A DNA stretch of 64,000 nt from Herbaspirillum huttiense (GTDB taxonomy: Bacteria > Pseudomonadota > Gammaproteobacteria > Burkholderiales > Burkholderiaceae_D). Under the pieces are notes generated by a model. The model was not told where the DNA came from and ran no database searches. It worked only from the letters and a program-made list of their open reading frames with translations. The stretch is taken from the NCBI RefSeq assembly GCF_004367745.1, contig NZ_CP037993.1, positions 372,001 to 436,000 of the forward strand, written 5' to 3'. This document shows positions 8,458 to 18,557 of the stretch, piece after piece. Positions within the stretch are counted from its first letter, which is position 1; the number at the start of each line of letters is the position of its first letter. A program made the translations under genes and the position numbers.

Positions 8458-8463
8458 TACAAT
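8458..8463 (+). promoter_or_regulatory. -10 element TACAAT of rnpB
   Basis: TACAAT ends 7 bp before the first paired base of the RNase P RNA, as expected for a -10 element. No good -35 hexamer is visible at the proper spacing. Confidence 0.55.
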
Positions 8464-8470
8464 AGCGCCC

Positions 8471-8801
8471 GATGCAGGCCAGACAGCCGCTGGCCGCCTT
8501 CGCAAGGAGGTGGCGGGAGGAAGGTCCGGACTCCACAGAGCAGGGTGACGGTTAACGGCCGTCCGCTGAAAGCTGGCGCAAGCCGGTATAAGGCGAGGAA
8601 CAGGGCCACAGAGACGAGCGTATTCAGTTACGGTGAAACGCGGTAACCTCCACCCGGAGCAATTTCAAATAGGCACGCGTTGATGTGGCTCGCGGAGCGT
8701 GCGGGTAGAAAGCTTGAGCGGCGGAGTGATCCGTCGCCTAGAGGAATGGCTGTCATAGCGGGTTTCCCGCCGTAACAGAATCCGGCCTACCGGCCTGCTT
8801 C
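8471..8801 (+). ncRNA. rnpB: RNase P RNA (class A)
   Basis: This is the catalytic RNA that removes 5' leaders from tRNA precursors, together with the RnpA protein. The universally conserved core is present: GAGGAAGGTCCGGACTCC with ACAGAGCAGGGTGACGG near the 5' side, GGTGAAACGCGG, and AGAGGAATGGCTGTC with ACAGAATCCGGC at the 3' side. The two ends, GATGCAGGCC and GGCCTGCTTC, pair as helix P1, which fixes the limits to within a few bases. It is transcribed away from dadA. Confidence 0.97.
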
Positions 8802-8872
8802 ATTGAATTCATTGACATAAAACACACTGCGGCCCGTGGGCACTGCGGGCTCGCCAGAGACCCAGGAGACCC

Positions 8873-10033
8873 ATGAATCAAACCGCCGCCCCCGTGGTAA
8901 TCGAAGAACTGACGGCCGCCAACGGCCGTCGCATCGGTATCGCCACCCTCGCTTCCGAAAAGACGCTGCACGCCATCTCGCTGGAGATGGTCCGGCTGCT
9001 CACGCCGCAACTGCAGCAGTGGCAGGCCGATCCGGGCGTGGCCATGGTGATCCTGCAGGCGCAGGGCGAGAAAGCCTTCTGTGCCGGGGGCGACCTGCAG
9101 CAGCTCTATCGGTCCATGCGCGAGCATCACGCTTCGCCCGCACGCGAGGACATCCGCGCCAATACCTACGCGGCCGAATTCTTTGAGCACGAATATCGTC
9201 TGGATTATCTTGTCCACAGCTTCGCCAAGCCCATCCTGTGCTGGGGGCATGGCATCGTCATGGGCGGCGGCATTGGCCTGATGGCCGGTTGCAGCCACCG
9301 CGTGGTCACCGAAAAATCGCGCCTGGCCATGCCGGAAATCACCATCGGGCTTTATCCGGATGTGGGCGGCAGCTGGTTCCTGGCGCGCATGCCGGGCAAG
9401 ACCGGCATCTTCCTGGCGCTGACCGGTGCCAACCTCAATGCCAACGACGCGCTCTTCGCCGGGCTGGCTGACTATCGCGTGGCGCATGCCGCCAAGGCCT
9501 CGGTGATCGATGCCCTGCTGATGCAGCCGTGGGGGCAGGGCAATGATGCCGAATTGCTGGATCGTGTCCTGGCAAGCGCGCAGGCCTCCTCCTCGCAAGA
9601 AGGGGCGGCGGTCTTCGCGGCCGCCAACCTGCGCACGCATTTCGATCTGATCGACTCCCTGTGCCGCCGGCCCACGCTGCCCGAGATCGTGGACGGCATC
9701 CTCACCTTGGAGACCGAGGATGCCTGGCTCGTCAAGGCACAAGCGACCTTGCGCGCCGGTTCGCCCGGCTCGGCGTGGCTGGGCTACGCCTTGCAGAAGC
9801 GGGTGCGTCCGCTGTCGCTGGCGCAGGTGTTCCGGCTGGAATTCGTGGTCTCGCTGCATTGCGCGGCACGCCCCGATTTCGTCGAAGGCATCCGCGCACT
9901 GATCATCGAGAAGGACCAGAAACCGCAATGGAATCCGGCTTCGCTGGCCGCTGCCACGCCGCAATGGGTGGAAGGTTTCTTCGCTGATCCGTGGCCGCAG
10001 GCGGATCATCCGCTGGCTGACCTGGGTGCCTGA
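8873..10033 (+). CDS. Enoyl-CoA hydratase/isomerase family, 3-hydroxyisobutyryl-CoA hydrolase type
   Basis: 386 residues with ATG at 8873 and ribosome site CAGGAGA. The crotonase fold is clear: GEKAFCAGGDLQQLY (oxyanion-hole segment, about 65-79), GIVMGGGIGLMAGC (about 124-137) and PEITIGLYPDVGGSWFLAR (about 155-173). The length and the C-terminal extension (about 280-386) match 3-hydroxyisobutyryl-CoA hydrolases of valine breakdown more than simple enoyl-CoA hydratases of about 260 residues. These hydrolyse 3-hydroxyisobutyryl-CoA to the free acid. It appears monocistronic; the next gene faces it. Confidence 0.88.
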   Translation: MNQTAAPVVIEELTAANGRRIGIATLASEKTLHAISLEMVRLLTPQLQQWQADPGVAMVILQAQGEKAFCAGGDLQQLYRSMREHHASPAREDIRANTYAAEFFEHEYRLDYLVHSFAKPILCWGHGIVMGGGIGLMAGCSHRVVTEKSRLAMPEITIGLYPDVGGSWFLARMPGKTGIFLALTGANLNANDALFAGLADYRVAHAAKASVIDALLMQPWGQGNDAELLDRVLASAQASSSQEGAAVFAAANLRTHFDLIDSLCRRPTLPEIVDGILTLETEDAWLVKAQATLRAGSPGSAWLGYALQKRVRPLSLAQVFRLEFVVSLHCAARPDFVEGIRALIIEKDQKPQWNPASLAAATPQWVEGFFADPWPQADHPLADLGA

Positions 10034-10073
10034 AAGGCTTCAGGCACTCTCCGGCCGGGCCAGCGGTCCGGCC

Positions 10074-10553
10074 TTACAGACCCAGTTCGGACAGGCTCGG
10101 ATGATCTGCCGGGCGCGGACCTGAACGGTCCCAGTGGAATTTGCGGTCGGCTTCCTTGATCGGCAGGTCATTGATGGAGGCATGGCGCAGGCGCATCAGG
10201 CCATGCTCGTCGAATTCCCAGTTTTCATTGCCATAGGAGCGGAACCAGCTCCCCGAATCGTCGTGCCATTCATAGGCGAAGCGCACGGCGATGCGGTTGC
10301 CTTCGTGCGCCCAGACTTCCTTGATGAGGCGGTAATCCAGTTCGCGCGCCCATTTGCGGGTGAGGAAGGCGACGATCTCGGCTCGTCCGTGGACGAAATC
10401 TGCACGATTGCGCCAGCGGCTGTCTTCGGTATAGGCCAGCGAGACGCGTTGCGGATCGCAGGAATTCCACGCATCTTCTGCGGCACGCGCCTTCATGGCC
10501 GCGGTCTCGCGGGTGAAGGGGGGAAGTGGCGGACGCTGGGCAGGGCTATTCAT
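10074..10553 (-). CDS. DUF1348 family protein (NTF2-like fold)
   Basis: 159 residues. The sequence [26 protein letters not shown] with RYNENWEF-like [15 protein letters not shown] is the DUF1348/nuclear transport factor 2-like signature; these are small cone-shaped alpha+beta proteins with a ligand pocket. No specific function is established for the family. The ATG at 10553 has a strong ribosome site AAGGAGA. It stands alone, convergent with the preceding hydrolase gene. Confidence 0.88.
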   Translation of the reverse strand: MNSPAQRPPLPPFTRETAAMKARAAEDAWNSCDPQRVSLAYTEDSRWRNRADFVHGRAEIVAFLTRKWARELDYRLIKEVWAHEGNRIAVRFAYEWHDDSGSWFRSYGNENWEFDEHGLMRLRHASINDLPIKEADRKFHWDRSGPRPADHPSLSELGL

Positions 10554-10940
10554 CGACGGTCTCCTTGGGTGAGCCGGACGGGCCGGCTGTTCATGGTGTA
10601 AGACGGGACGGCAAGCGGAAGTGAGGCAGTGTGCAGAAGTCAGGCCGAAAAAATTCTAGGCGCTGCGGGTGGTCTTGGCAAACGAAGCTTGCTGCTCATG
10701 GAGGTCGCTCCTGCTGTGCGTGCCGGGCCGTGTGGCAACTGTGCTGGCGGGGCTTGTGCAAGGAGTGCGTCCAGACACCGTGCATTCACTGTGGCCAGTG
10801 TGCAAGCGAAGAACCATCAGGGGAGTGTAGTGCTGAAGCGGGTGAAGCGAGGGGGGAGGGGACGGCCGATCCTGTCGAATCGGCCTCGATTTGAATGCCC
10901 TGAACCTGGTTTAGGGCATTCAAATGCGCGAAGCGTGAAA
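10554..10940. other. Intergenic region with tandem hairpins 3' of the HU gene
   Basis: It lies between the DUF1348 gene start and the HU gene stop. No gene is supported. Close to the HU end are two hairpins: GGCCGAT/ATCGGCC (10864-10870 with 10879-10885) and a perfect 12-bp stem TTTGAATGCCCT/AGGGCATTCAAA (10890-10901 with 10913-10924). Neither is followed by a run of T on the minus strand, so a classical intrinsic terminator is not shown. Confidence 0.6.
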
Positions 10941-11225
10941 TTATTTCTTCTTCTTGTTCACGGCTTCCTTGAAAGCCTTGCCAGCCGAGAACTTCACGGT
11001 GGTTGCAGCGGCGATCTTGATTTCTTCGCCGGTTTGCGGGTTACGGCCGGTGCGAGCAGCGCGCTTGCCGGTCGAGAAGGAACCGAAGCCAACCAATTGC
11101 ACGGTATCGCCCTTGGTCACGGCCTTGATGATGTTCTCGATGACGGAGTCCAGCGCGCGCTGGGCTGCTGCCTTGGAGATCTCGGTGTCGGCGGCGATAA
11201 CGTCAACCAATTCAGATTTGTTCAC
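10941..11225 (-). CDS. hupB: DNA-binding protein HU
   Basis: 94 residues from a GTG start at 11225 (ribosome site AAAGGA); the protein reads (M)[19 protein letters not shown], the canonical HU N-terminus. The in-frame extension up to a TTG at 11288 is not credible. HU is a histone-like dimer that bends DNA non-specifically. The DNA-intercalating arm motif [12 protein letters not shown] (about 60-71) is intact. The C-terminal tail is lysine-rich (VNKKKK), a little longer than the 90-residue E. coli protein. It is monocistronic, on the strand opposite to the mraZ cluster. Confidence 0.96.
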   Translation of the reverse strand: MNKSELVDVIAADTEISKAAAQRALDSVIENIIKAVTKGDTVQLVGFGSFSTGKRAARTGRNPQTGEEIKIAAATTVKFSAGKAFKEAVNKKKK

Positions 11226-11257
11226 TTTAAAATTCCTTTCACTGTTAAGGTGCCCAG

Positions 11258-11288
11258 ATTTTAGCACTGGAATGAGCCGGATCCGCAA
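11258..11288 (-). promoter_or_regulatory. Possible HU promoter
   Basis: On the minus strand TTGCGG (11288-11283) and TAAAAT (11263-11258) are separated by 19 bp, which is slightly long. The -10 ends 32 bp before the HU start codon. Confidence 0.35.
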
Positions 11289-11957
11289 GCCCTATCTGCG
11301 TTTTCAGCCGATAGGCCCTGGCCGGAACCGGCTTGGATTGAAAAAAATCGACGTGCTTTTCAACACCCGCAAACGGGCCATGCCGGCCGCGTTCTTGCGT
11401 ATCGATCTTCCCAAAGACACGGATAGTAAAAGGTGCTCGCCGCGGAAGTCAAAACAAAAACGCTTCCGGCCATTCATTTGACGAAGAATTTGATGAAGTT
11501 TCGGGCTCGGATGCTGCTTCGCCGACCTCCTTCCTGTACGCCCTCCCGGTATCACCTTCCTCGTGGTTGTGACCGGGATGGAAAACGATCCGGGTGATGG
11601 CATCCCGAATCCGGATATTTTTTGCCCTTTTTCCGGTCATCTGCTGAACTTAAGTTGCACTGCAAAATCCATGTCCCTTGGCCTCGCGCACTCGCAAATC
11701 GGGCGCAGCCGGATTCCCTCCAATTTCCTCTCTGGCGCTGCCCCGAAATCGGGCACAGCGGCTATTCCATGCGGCGCAAATCCGCGCCGTTGCGCAATTC
11801 TGGCGCGAAACACATGTGTATAGCTCAGGTTGCACCTTCAATGTAAATGCTAAGTCCTTCATTTTCTTCACAAATGTTGTGAATGGCCGGTTTTAAGGAA
11901 GTGCGCTAAGTCTTTGACTTTATTAGCAAAATCCCGGTTTTTCGCTGCGTATACCGC
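11289..11957. other. Long intergenic region upstream of the mraZ cluster
   Basis: About 670 bp between the HU promoter and the mraZ promoter. I see no supported gene: the frames present have no family resemblance and no ribosome sites. No tRNA or other recognisable RNA was found. It may hold extra promoters of the cell-division cluster. Confidence 0.5.
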
Positions 11958-11986
11958 TTGACCTGCAATAGTGCATCCACTAAAGT
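11958..11986 (+). promoter_or_regulatory. Predicted mraZ (dcw cluster) promoter
   Basis: TTGACC (11958-11963) and TAAAGT (11981-11986) are 17 bp apart. Transcription would start near 11993, inside the MraZ pentamer array, which fits repression of this promoter by MraZ. Confidence 0.5.
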
Positions 11987-12019
11987 GGGCGGCAGTGTCA
12001 AAAAGTGTTTTTTTGTGGG
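11985..12019 (+). promoter_or_regulatory. MraZ operator: four GTGNN pentamers at exact 10-bp spacing
   Basis: GTGGG (11985-11989), GTGTC (11995-11999), GTGTT (12005-12009) and GTGGG (12015-12019) are each separated by 5 bp. MraZ of E. coli and others binds direct repeats of this kind (TGGGN-N5) in front of its own gene. The outer boxes match the consensus and the two inner ones are degenerate. The array overlaps the predicted -10 and start site of the promoter. Confidence 0.7.
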
Positions 12020-12104
12020 GCATTTGTGGCGTCATTTGCATTTGCCCGGCAGGACACGGCACCCGATCAGCAATCTCACTCGCCGCAGGCGAAGGAAAAA
12101 CACA

Positions 12105-12533
12105 GTGTTCCAGGGCGCGTCAGCACTCAATCTCGATGCCAAAGGACGGATGACCATTCCGGCCAAGCATCGTGACGCCCTGATTGTGCAGTGCGAGGGA
12201 CGCGCCACCGTGACGCGCCATCCGCATGGCTGCCTGCTGTTTTTCCCGCGCCCGACCTGGGAGACGCATCGCGAGCAGATCGCCAACTGGCCGATGTCGG
12301 CCCGTGCCTGGCAGCGCATCTTCCTGGGCAATGCCCAGGACGTGGAGCTCGACAGCGCCGGCCGCATCCTGATCGCGCCCGAACTGCGCGCGGCCGTGGG
12401 CTTGCAGCGCGATGTGATGTTGCTGGGCATGGGTAGTCATTTCGAAATCTGGGATGCCGTCAAGCTGGCCGAAAGCGAAGCCGAGGCTGTGGCAGGTGGC
12501 ATGCCGGATGTGTTGAGCAACTTTTCCTTCTGA
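12105..12533 (+). CDS. mraZ: Transcriptional regulator MraZ
   Basis: 142 residues from a GTG at 12105 preceded by GAAGGAA; it reads (M)[21 protein letters not shown] longer in-frame extension upstream crosses the operator and is not credible. Two AbrB-like SpoVT domains are visible, with the DxxGR motif in each: [10 protein letters not shown] (about 9-18) and [13 protein letters not shown] (about 84-96). MraZ forms ring-shaped oligomers and represses the division/cell-wall cluster through the pentamers at 11985-12019. It is the first gene of that cluster; rsmH follows after 12 bp. Confidence 0.95.
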   Translation: MFQGASALNLDAKGRMTIPAKHRDALIVQCEGRATVTRHPHGCLLFFPRPTWETHREQIANWPMSARAWQRIFLGNAQDVELDSAGRILIAPELRAAVGLQRDVMLLGMGSHFEIWDAVKLAESEAEAVAGGMPDVLSNFSF

Positions 12534-12545
12534 CGGCCGGACAAG

Positions 12546-13525
<980 letters not shown>

Positions 13526-13529
<4 letters not shown>

Positions 13530-13798
13530 CCGGGCGTCTGTGCATCCTGCTGACCATCATGCTGGTGGGTTGCGCGCTGTCGGTCGTGAGCGCCCAGTAC
13601 AAGGCCCGCAGCCTGTTCATCGAGCTGGAACGCGCCCAGAGCGCGGCCCGCCAGCTCGACGTCGACTGGGCGCAGCTGCAGCTGGACCAATCGACGCTGG
13701 GCAAGAACGCCCGCATCGAGGAACTGGCGCGCCGTGACCTGGGCATGGTTCCGGTCTCCTCCGCCCGTACCCAATACCTGACCGTGGGGGCACCATGA
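13526..13798 (+). CDS. ftsL: Cell division protein FtsL
   Basis: 90 residues. This is a bitopic inner-membrane protein of the FtsQLB complex that activates septal peptidoglycan synthesis. One transmembrane segment (about 4-22, [19 protein letters not shown]) is followed by a periplasmic coiled coil (about 28-65, [20 protein letters not shown]). The [16 protein letters not shown] tail is typical of betaproteobacterial FtsL. It overlaps both rsmH and ftsI by 4 bp. Confidence 0.93.
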
Positions 13799-15573
13799 CC
13801 AAGATGCCTCCGCGTACCAACCTCTCCGGTGGCCGTGTGGCGGCTTCCAAGGGCGTGGCGTTTTCTTCCAATCCCATCTTGCAGGTCAAGCTGCCGGCCT
13901 GGCGTTCGCGCTTCGTGCTGTTCGTGCTGTTTGCCGCCTTCGTGGCGCTGGTATTGCGCGCGCTGTGGCTGCAAGGCGTGTCCACCGATTTCCTGCAGAA
14001 GCAGGGGGCGTCACGCTACGCTCGCACGCTCGAATTGCCCGCCACACGCGGCAAGATCACCGACCGCAACGGCCAGGTGCTGGCTTCGTCGGTGCCGGTC
14101 AAGGCCATCTGGGCCATCCCGGAAGACGTGCAGGCCGCACCCAAGGACAAGCTGGTGCAGCTGGCCAAGCTGCTGGAAATGAGCGATGCCGAACTGCGCA
14201 AGAAGCTCGATTCCGACCGCAGCTTCGTCTACCTGAAGCGTCAGGTCGAACAGGATACCGCTGACAAGATCGTCAAGCTGGGCATCCCCGGCATCGAGAC
14301 CCGCAAGGAATACAAGCGCTTCTATCCCGAAGGCGAGGTGATGGCGCACGTGGTCGGCTTCACCAATATCGAAGACGCCGGGCAGGACGGCATGGAACTG
14401 GCCGCGCAGAAGACCCTGGCCGGCATGACCGGCAGCCGCCGCGTCATCAAGGATCGCCTGGGCCGCGTGGTGGAAGACATCGAATCCATCCGCGAACCGC
14501 ATGACGGCCGCGACCTGACCCTGTCCATCGACAGCAAGATCCAGTACATCGCCTTCACCCAGTTGAAGGAAGCGGTCGAGAAATTCAAGGCCAAGGCCGG
14601 CGGCATCATCGTGGTCGATGCCAAGACCGGTGAGGTGCTGGCCCTGGCCAACCTGCCGACCTACAACCCCAATGACCGTTCGGTACTGACCGGCGCGCAG
14701 CTGCGCAACCGCGTCGTGACCGATACCTTCGAACCCGGCTCCACGCTCAAGCCCTTTACCGTGGCCCTGGCGCTGGATACCCATCGCGTCACGCCCTCGA
14801 CCGTGTTCCAGACCGCGCCTGGCAAGATGACCATCGGCACCGCCACCATCGGCGACTCGCATGCCCACGGTCCGCTGACGGTGGCGCAGATCATCGAGAA
14901 GTCTTCCAACATCGGTACCGCCAAGATCGCGCTGGGCATGCCGCCGGAAGAGATGTGGGAAATGTTCACCACGGTCGGCTTCGGCCAGCAGCCCAAGTTC
15001 GGCTTCCCGGGTGCGGTGGCCGGGCGCGTGCGTCCCTACAAGTCGTGGCGTCCGATCGAGCAGGCCACCATGAGCTACGGCCACGGCATCTCGGTCTCGC
15101 TGATCCAGCTGGCGCACGCTTACCTGATCTTCGCCCGCAATGGCGACATCATTCCGCTGTCCTTCACCAAGGTCACCGATTCGCCCATTGGCCAGCGCGT
15201 CATCTCGGCCGATACCGCCCTGCAGATGCGCCGCATGCTGGAAACCGTGGTCGCTCCCGGCGGCACGGCCCCGCAGGCCCAGGTGCCGGGCTATCGCGTC
15301 GGTGGCAAGACCGGTACCGCCTACAAGATCGAGGGCGGCAAGTATGTGCGCAAGTACGTGGCCTCCTTCTCGGGCATCGCCCCGATGTCGGACCCGCGCC
15401 TGATCATCTCGGTGATGATCGACGAGCCGCAAGGCCAGCACTACGGCGGCCCGGTGGCCGGCCCGGTGTTTGCCAACGTGGCCGCCAATGCCTTGCGCGC
15501 ATTGAACGTACCGCCTGATTCCAGCGTGACCAACATCATCATTCCCAAAGAACCGCTAGAGGAGAGCATGTAA
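13795..15573 (+). CDS. ftsI: Septal peptidoglycan transpeptidase FtsI (PBP3)
   Basis: 592 residues. This is the class B penicillin-binding protein that cross-links septal peptidoglycan with its partner FtsW. One N-terminal transmembrane segment (about 39-60, FVLFVLFAAFVALVLRALWL) precedes the PBP dimerisation domain and then the transpeptidase domain. The active-site motifs are intact: S316-T-L-K319, S370-S-N and K505-T-G-T. It overlaps ftsL by 4 bp, and its TAA shares a base with the murE ATG (TAATG). Confidence 0.97.
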   Translation: MTKMPPRTNLSGGRVAASKGVAFSSNPILQVKLPAWRSRFVLFVLFAAFVALVLRALWLQGVSTDFLQKQGASRYARTLELPATRGKITDRNGQVLASSVPVKAIWAIPEDVQAAPKDKLVQLAKLLEMSDAELRKKLDSDRSFVYLKRQVEQDTADKIVKLGIPGIETRKEYKRFYPEGEVMAHVVGFTNIEDAGQDGMELAAQKTLAGMTGSRRVIKDRLGRVVEDIESIREPHDGRDLTLSIDSKIQYIAFTQLKEAVEKFKAKAGGIIVVDAKTGEVLALANLPTYNPNDRSVLTGAQLRNRVVTDTFEPGSTLKPFTVALALDTHRVTPSTVFQTAPGKMTIGTATIGDSHAHGPLTVAQIIEKSSNIGTAKIALGMPPEEMWEMFTTVGFGQQPKFGFPGAVAGRVRPYKSWRPIEQATMSYGHGISVSLIQLAHAYLIFARNGDIIPLSFTKVTDSPIGQRVISADTALQMRRMLETVVAPGGTAPQAQVPGYRVGGKTGTAYKIEGGKYVRKYVASFSGIAPMSDPRLIISVMIDEPQGQHYGGPVAGPVFANVAANALRALNVPPDSSVTNIIIPKEPLEESM

Positions 15574-17099
15574 TGTCCCAGCGCGTTCCGAGCCTTCAAG
15601 AGATCCTCGCCTGGCTGCGCCAGGCGTCGCCGTCTGCGCAACTGACCTCGGATTCCCGCCGCGTGGCAGCGGGCGACGTGTTCTTCGCCTACGTGGGCGA
15701 CGCCGACGGCCGTTCCTATATTGCCGATGCCGTCGAGCGCGGTGCCGCTGCCGTGCTGTATGAAGCCGATGGCTACAGCTGGCCCGAGCAGATCGATGCG
15801 CCGCACCTGGCCGTGGCCGACCTGAAGATGCGTGCCGGCGAGATCGCCGCCGCCTGGTATGGCCAGCCTGACCAGCACATGCTGACGGTGGCCGTGACCG
15901 GCACCAACGGCAAGACCTCCTGCGCCTACTGGCTGGGTACGGCACTGTCGCGCTTGGCCGGTGCCAGCAGCGCCGGTGTCATCGGCACGCTGGGCGTGGG
16001 GTCATTCGTCAACGGCAAGCCGCAAGGCTTCGACGTCACCGGCTACACCACCCCGGACGCCGTGCTGCTGCAACGCAGCCTGTTCAAGCTGTCGCAGGCC
16101 CGCGTGAGCGCGCTGGCCATCGAGGCTTCCTCCATCGGACTGGCCCAGGGCCGCATGAACGGCATGCACGTCGATGTCGCCCTGTTGACCAATTTCACCC
16201 GCGATCACCTGGATTTCCACGGTGACATGCAGACCTACGAAGACGCCAAGCGCAAGCTGTTCCAGTGGCCCGGCCTGAAACACGCCGTGGTCAACCTGGA
16301 CGACGGCATGGGCCAGCGCCTGCTGCCGCTGCTGGCCGAGCGCAAGCTGCCGGTGATCGGCTACGCCATTGCCGACGAGCAGGGCGGCGACACGCACGGC
16401 GTACCGACTTTGCGCGCCAGCCAATTGCGCAGCAGCCATACCGGGACTGCCTTCCATGTCGATTCGCCTTTCGGCAGCGGCCAGGTCAAGACCCAGCTGG
16501 TGGGACGCTTCAATGTCAGCAACGTGCTGGGCATCATGGGCGTGCTGCTGACCCAGGGCGTGGCCTGGGATGCCGTGGTCGCGGCTGCCGCTGCGCTGAG
16601 CCCGGCGCCCGGCCGCATGCAGCAATTCGGCGGACCCGATGTACCGCTGATCGTGATCGATTACGCGCATACGCCCGACGCCCTCGACAAGACCCTGTCC
16701 ACCTTGCGCCAGGTCGCTACCCAGCGCGGTGGCCAGCTGTGGTGCGTGTTCGGCTGCGGTGGCGATCGCGATCCGGGCAAGCGCCCGCAGATGGGCCAGA
16801 TCGCCGAGCAGGCCGACCAGGTCGTGCTGACCAGCGACAACCCGCGCACCGAAGATCCCAATGCCATCATCGAACAGATCCGCGCCGGCATGAGCCGCGT
16901 GGAACCGACCGTGCTGCCTGATCGCGCCGGTGCCATCCTGTGGGCGATCCGCCATGCCACCAAGGCCGATGTGGTCCTGCTGGCCGGCAAGGGGCACGAG
17001 CCCTACCAGGAAATCGCCGGCAAGAAATTGCCCTTCCTCGATGCCGACCATGTCGCGCTGGCGCTCGCCGCGCGCTCGACCATGATGGGGGGCGCATGA
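15573..17099 (+). CDS. murE: UDP-MurNAc-tripeptide synthetase MurE (meso-diaminopimelate adding)
   Basis: 508 residues. It adds the third residue of the peptidoglycan stem peptide in the cytoplasm using ATP. The P-loop TGTNGKTS is at 109-116; the central ligase domain and the C-terminal domain follow. The motif DNPR in LTSDNPRTEDP is the signature for meso-diaminopimelate, as expected in a Gram-negative. Start and stop are fixed by overlap with ftsI (1 bp) and murF (4 bp). Confidence 0.97.
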   Translation: MSQRVPSLQEILAWLRQASPSAQLTSDSRRVAAGDVFFAYVGDADGRSYIADAVERGAAAVLYEADGYSWPEQIDAPHLAVADLKMRAGEIAAAWYGQPDQHMLTVAVTGTNGKTSCAYWLGTALSRLAGASSAGVIGTLGVGSFVNGKPQGFDVTGYTTPDAVLLQRSLFKLSQARVSALAIEASSIGLAQGRMNGMHVDVALLTNFTRDHLDFHGDMQTYEDAKRKLFQWPGLKHAVVNLDDGMGQRLLPLLAERKLPVIGYAIADEQGGDTHGVPTLRASQLRSSHTGTAFHVDSPFGSGQVKTQLVGRFNVSNVLGIMGVLLTQGVAWDAVVAAAAALSPAPGRMQQFGGPDVPLIVIDYAHTPDALDKTLSTLRQVATQRGGQLWCVFGCGGDRDPGKRPQMGQIAEQADQVVLTSDNPRTEDPNAIIEQIRAGMSRVEPTVLPDRAGAILWAIRHATKADVVLLAGKGHEPYQEIAGKKLPFLDADHVALALAARSTMMGGA

Positions 17100-18556
17100 T
17101 GCGATTCGATTTCCGCCAGTTGCTGGAATGGATCCGCACCGCCGAGGAAGCCGCCTCCGCGCACACCGTGCCGGGCGTGGTCAATGCGCCGGCCGGCGTG
17201 CTCGGCCTCAATGACGTGGTCACCGACAGCCGTGCGGTCAAGCCCGGCAATGTCTTCGTCGCGCTGCGCGGCGAACGTTTCGATGCGCATGATTTCCTCG
17301 ATGCGGTGGTCGCCCAAGGCGCTGCCGCCGTGGTGGTCGACCGCGTGCCGCCGGGATTGAGCGTACCGGCCATCGTGGTGCCGGACACCCGCGCCGCACT
17401 GGGCCAGATCGCCCATGGCTGGCGTGCGCAGCGCCAGATTCCGGTCATTGGCGTCACTGGCAGCAACGGCAAGACCACCGTCAAGGAAATGATCGCCGCC
17501 ATCCTCGCTGCCGCCTTCGGTGAAGACGGCTACCTGGGCACGCGCGGCAATTTCAACAACGAGATCGGCGTGCCGCTGACCCTGTTCCGCCTGCGCGCAC
17601 AACACCAGGCGGCCGTCATCGAGATGGGCATGAACCATCCGGGCGAGATCGCCGTGCTCTCGCGCATCGCAGCGCCGACGCTGGGCCTGGTTAACAATGC
17701 CCAGCGCGAGCATCAGGAATTCATGGCCAGCGTGGAAGCGGTGGCCCGCGAGAATGGCGCCGTGATCCGCCACCTGCCCGCCGATGGCGTGGCCGTGTTC
17801 CCGGCCGATGACGATTTCACTGCGCTCTGGCGTGAAGAAGCCGGTGCGCGCCGCGTGCTGACCTTCGGCCTGAATGCGCAAGCCGATGTGAGCGCCAGCT
17901 ACCAGGCCACCGCTTTCGGCAGCACCCTGCAAATAACGGTGAAAGGGCTGGCCGTGCCGCCCGCACAGTTCAAGGTGGAACTGGCTGCCGTCGGTGAGCA
18001 CAACGTACGCAATGCGCTGGCGGCTGTCGCCTGCGCGCTGGGTGCCGGCATCCCGGTGGACGCCGTGGTGCGCGGCCTGCAGAGCTTCGCCCCGGTCAAC
18101 GGCCGCCTGCAGCGCAAGCAAGCACGCAGCGGTGCGCTGGTGATCGACGACACCTACAACGCCAACCCCGATTCCGTGCGCGCCGCCATCGACGTGCTGG
18201 CGTCCATCGCCGGCCCGCGCGTGCTGGTACTGGGCGACATGGGCGAGGTCGGCGATCAGGGTCCGCAGTTCCATGCCGAGATCGGTGCCTATGCCCGCAG
18301 CCGTGGCATCCCGCTCTTCTTCGGACTGGGCGAATTGACGAAACACGCCGTCACTTCGTATGGCCCCGCGCTGCAAAACGTAGCGCAGGCCATGCATTTC
18401 GACGACATCGCCGCACTCAATGCGGCGGTAGAACAGGCCGCGCCGCAGGGCGCGACCGTTTTGGTAAAAGGTTCACGCTTCATGAAGATGGAGCGAGTTG
18501 TACAGCATCTGGTCAACGTTGAATCCCTCACGCAACATCAACAGGAGACCCATTAG
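17096..18556 (+). CDS. murF: UDP-MurNAc-tripeptide-D-alanyl-D-alanine ligase MurF
   Basis: 486 residues from ATG at 17096 (ATGA overlap with murE); the second Met at 17099 is an alternative. MurF adds D-Ala-D-Ala to complete UDP-MurNAc-pentapeptide. The P-loop TGSNGKTT is at 121-128; the [14 protein letters not shown] segment and the ligase C-terminal domain with [16 protein letters not shown] follow. An in-frame extension upstream of 17096 lies inside murE and is ignored. mraY follows after 1 bp. Confidence 0.97.
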   Translation: MMRFDFRQLLEWIRTAEEAASAHTVPGVVNAPAGVLGLNDVVTDSRAVKPGNVFVALRGERFDAHDFLDAVVAQGAAAVVVDRVPPGLSVPAIVVPDTRAALGQIAHGWRAQRQIPVIGVTGSNGKTTVKEMIAAILAAAFGEDGYLGTRGNFNNEIGVPLTLFRLRAQHQAAVIEMGMNHPGEIAVLSRIAAPTLGLVNNAQREHQEFMASVEAVARENGAVIRHLPADGVAVFPADDDFTALWREEAGARRVLTFGLNAQADVSASYQATAFGSTLQITVKGLAVPPAQFKVELAAVGEHNVRNALAAVACALGAGIPVDAVVRGLQSFAPVNGRLQRKQARSGALVIDDTYNANPDSVRAAIDVLASIAGPRVLVLGDMGEVGDQGPQFHAEIGAYARSRGIPLFFGLGELTKHAVTSYGPALQNVAQAMHFDDIAALNAAVEQAAPQGATVLVKGSRFMKMERVVQHLVNVESLTQHQQETH

Positions 18557-18557
18557 C

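Noticed and set aside
11304-11603. 99-codon minus-strand frame upstream of HU
   Set aside because: No ribosome site, no recognisable fold, and it overlaps another meaningless frame; treated as intergenic.
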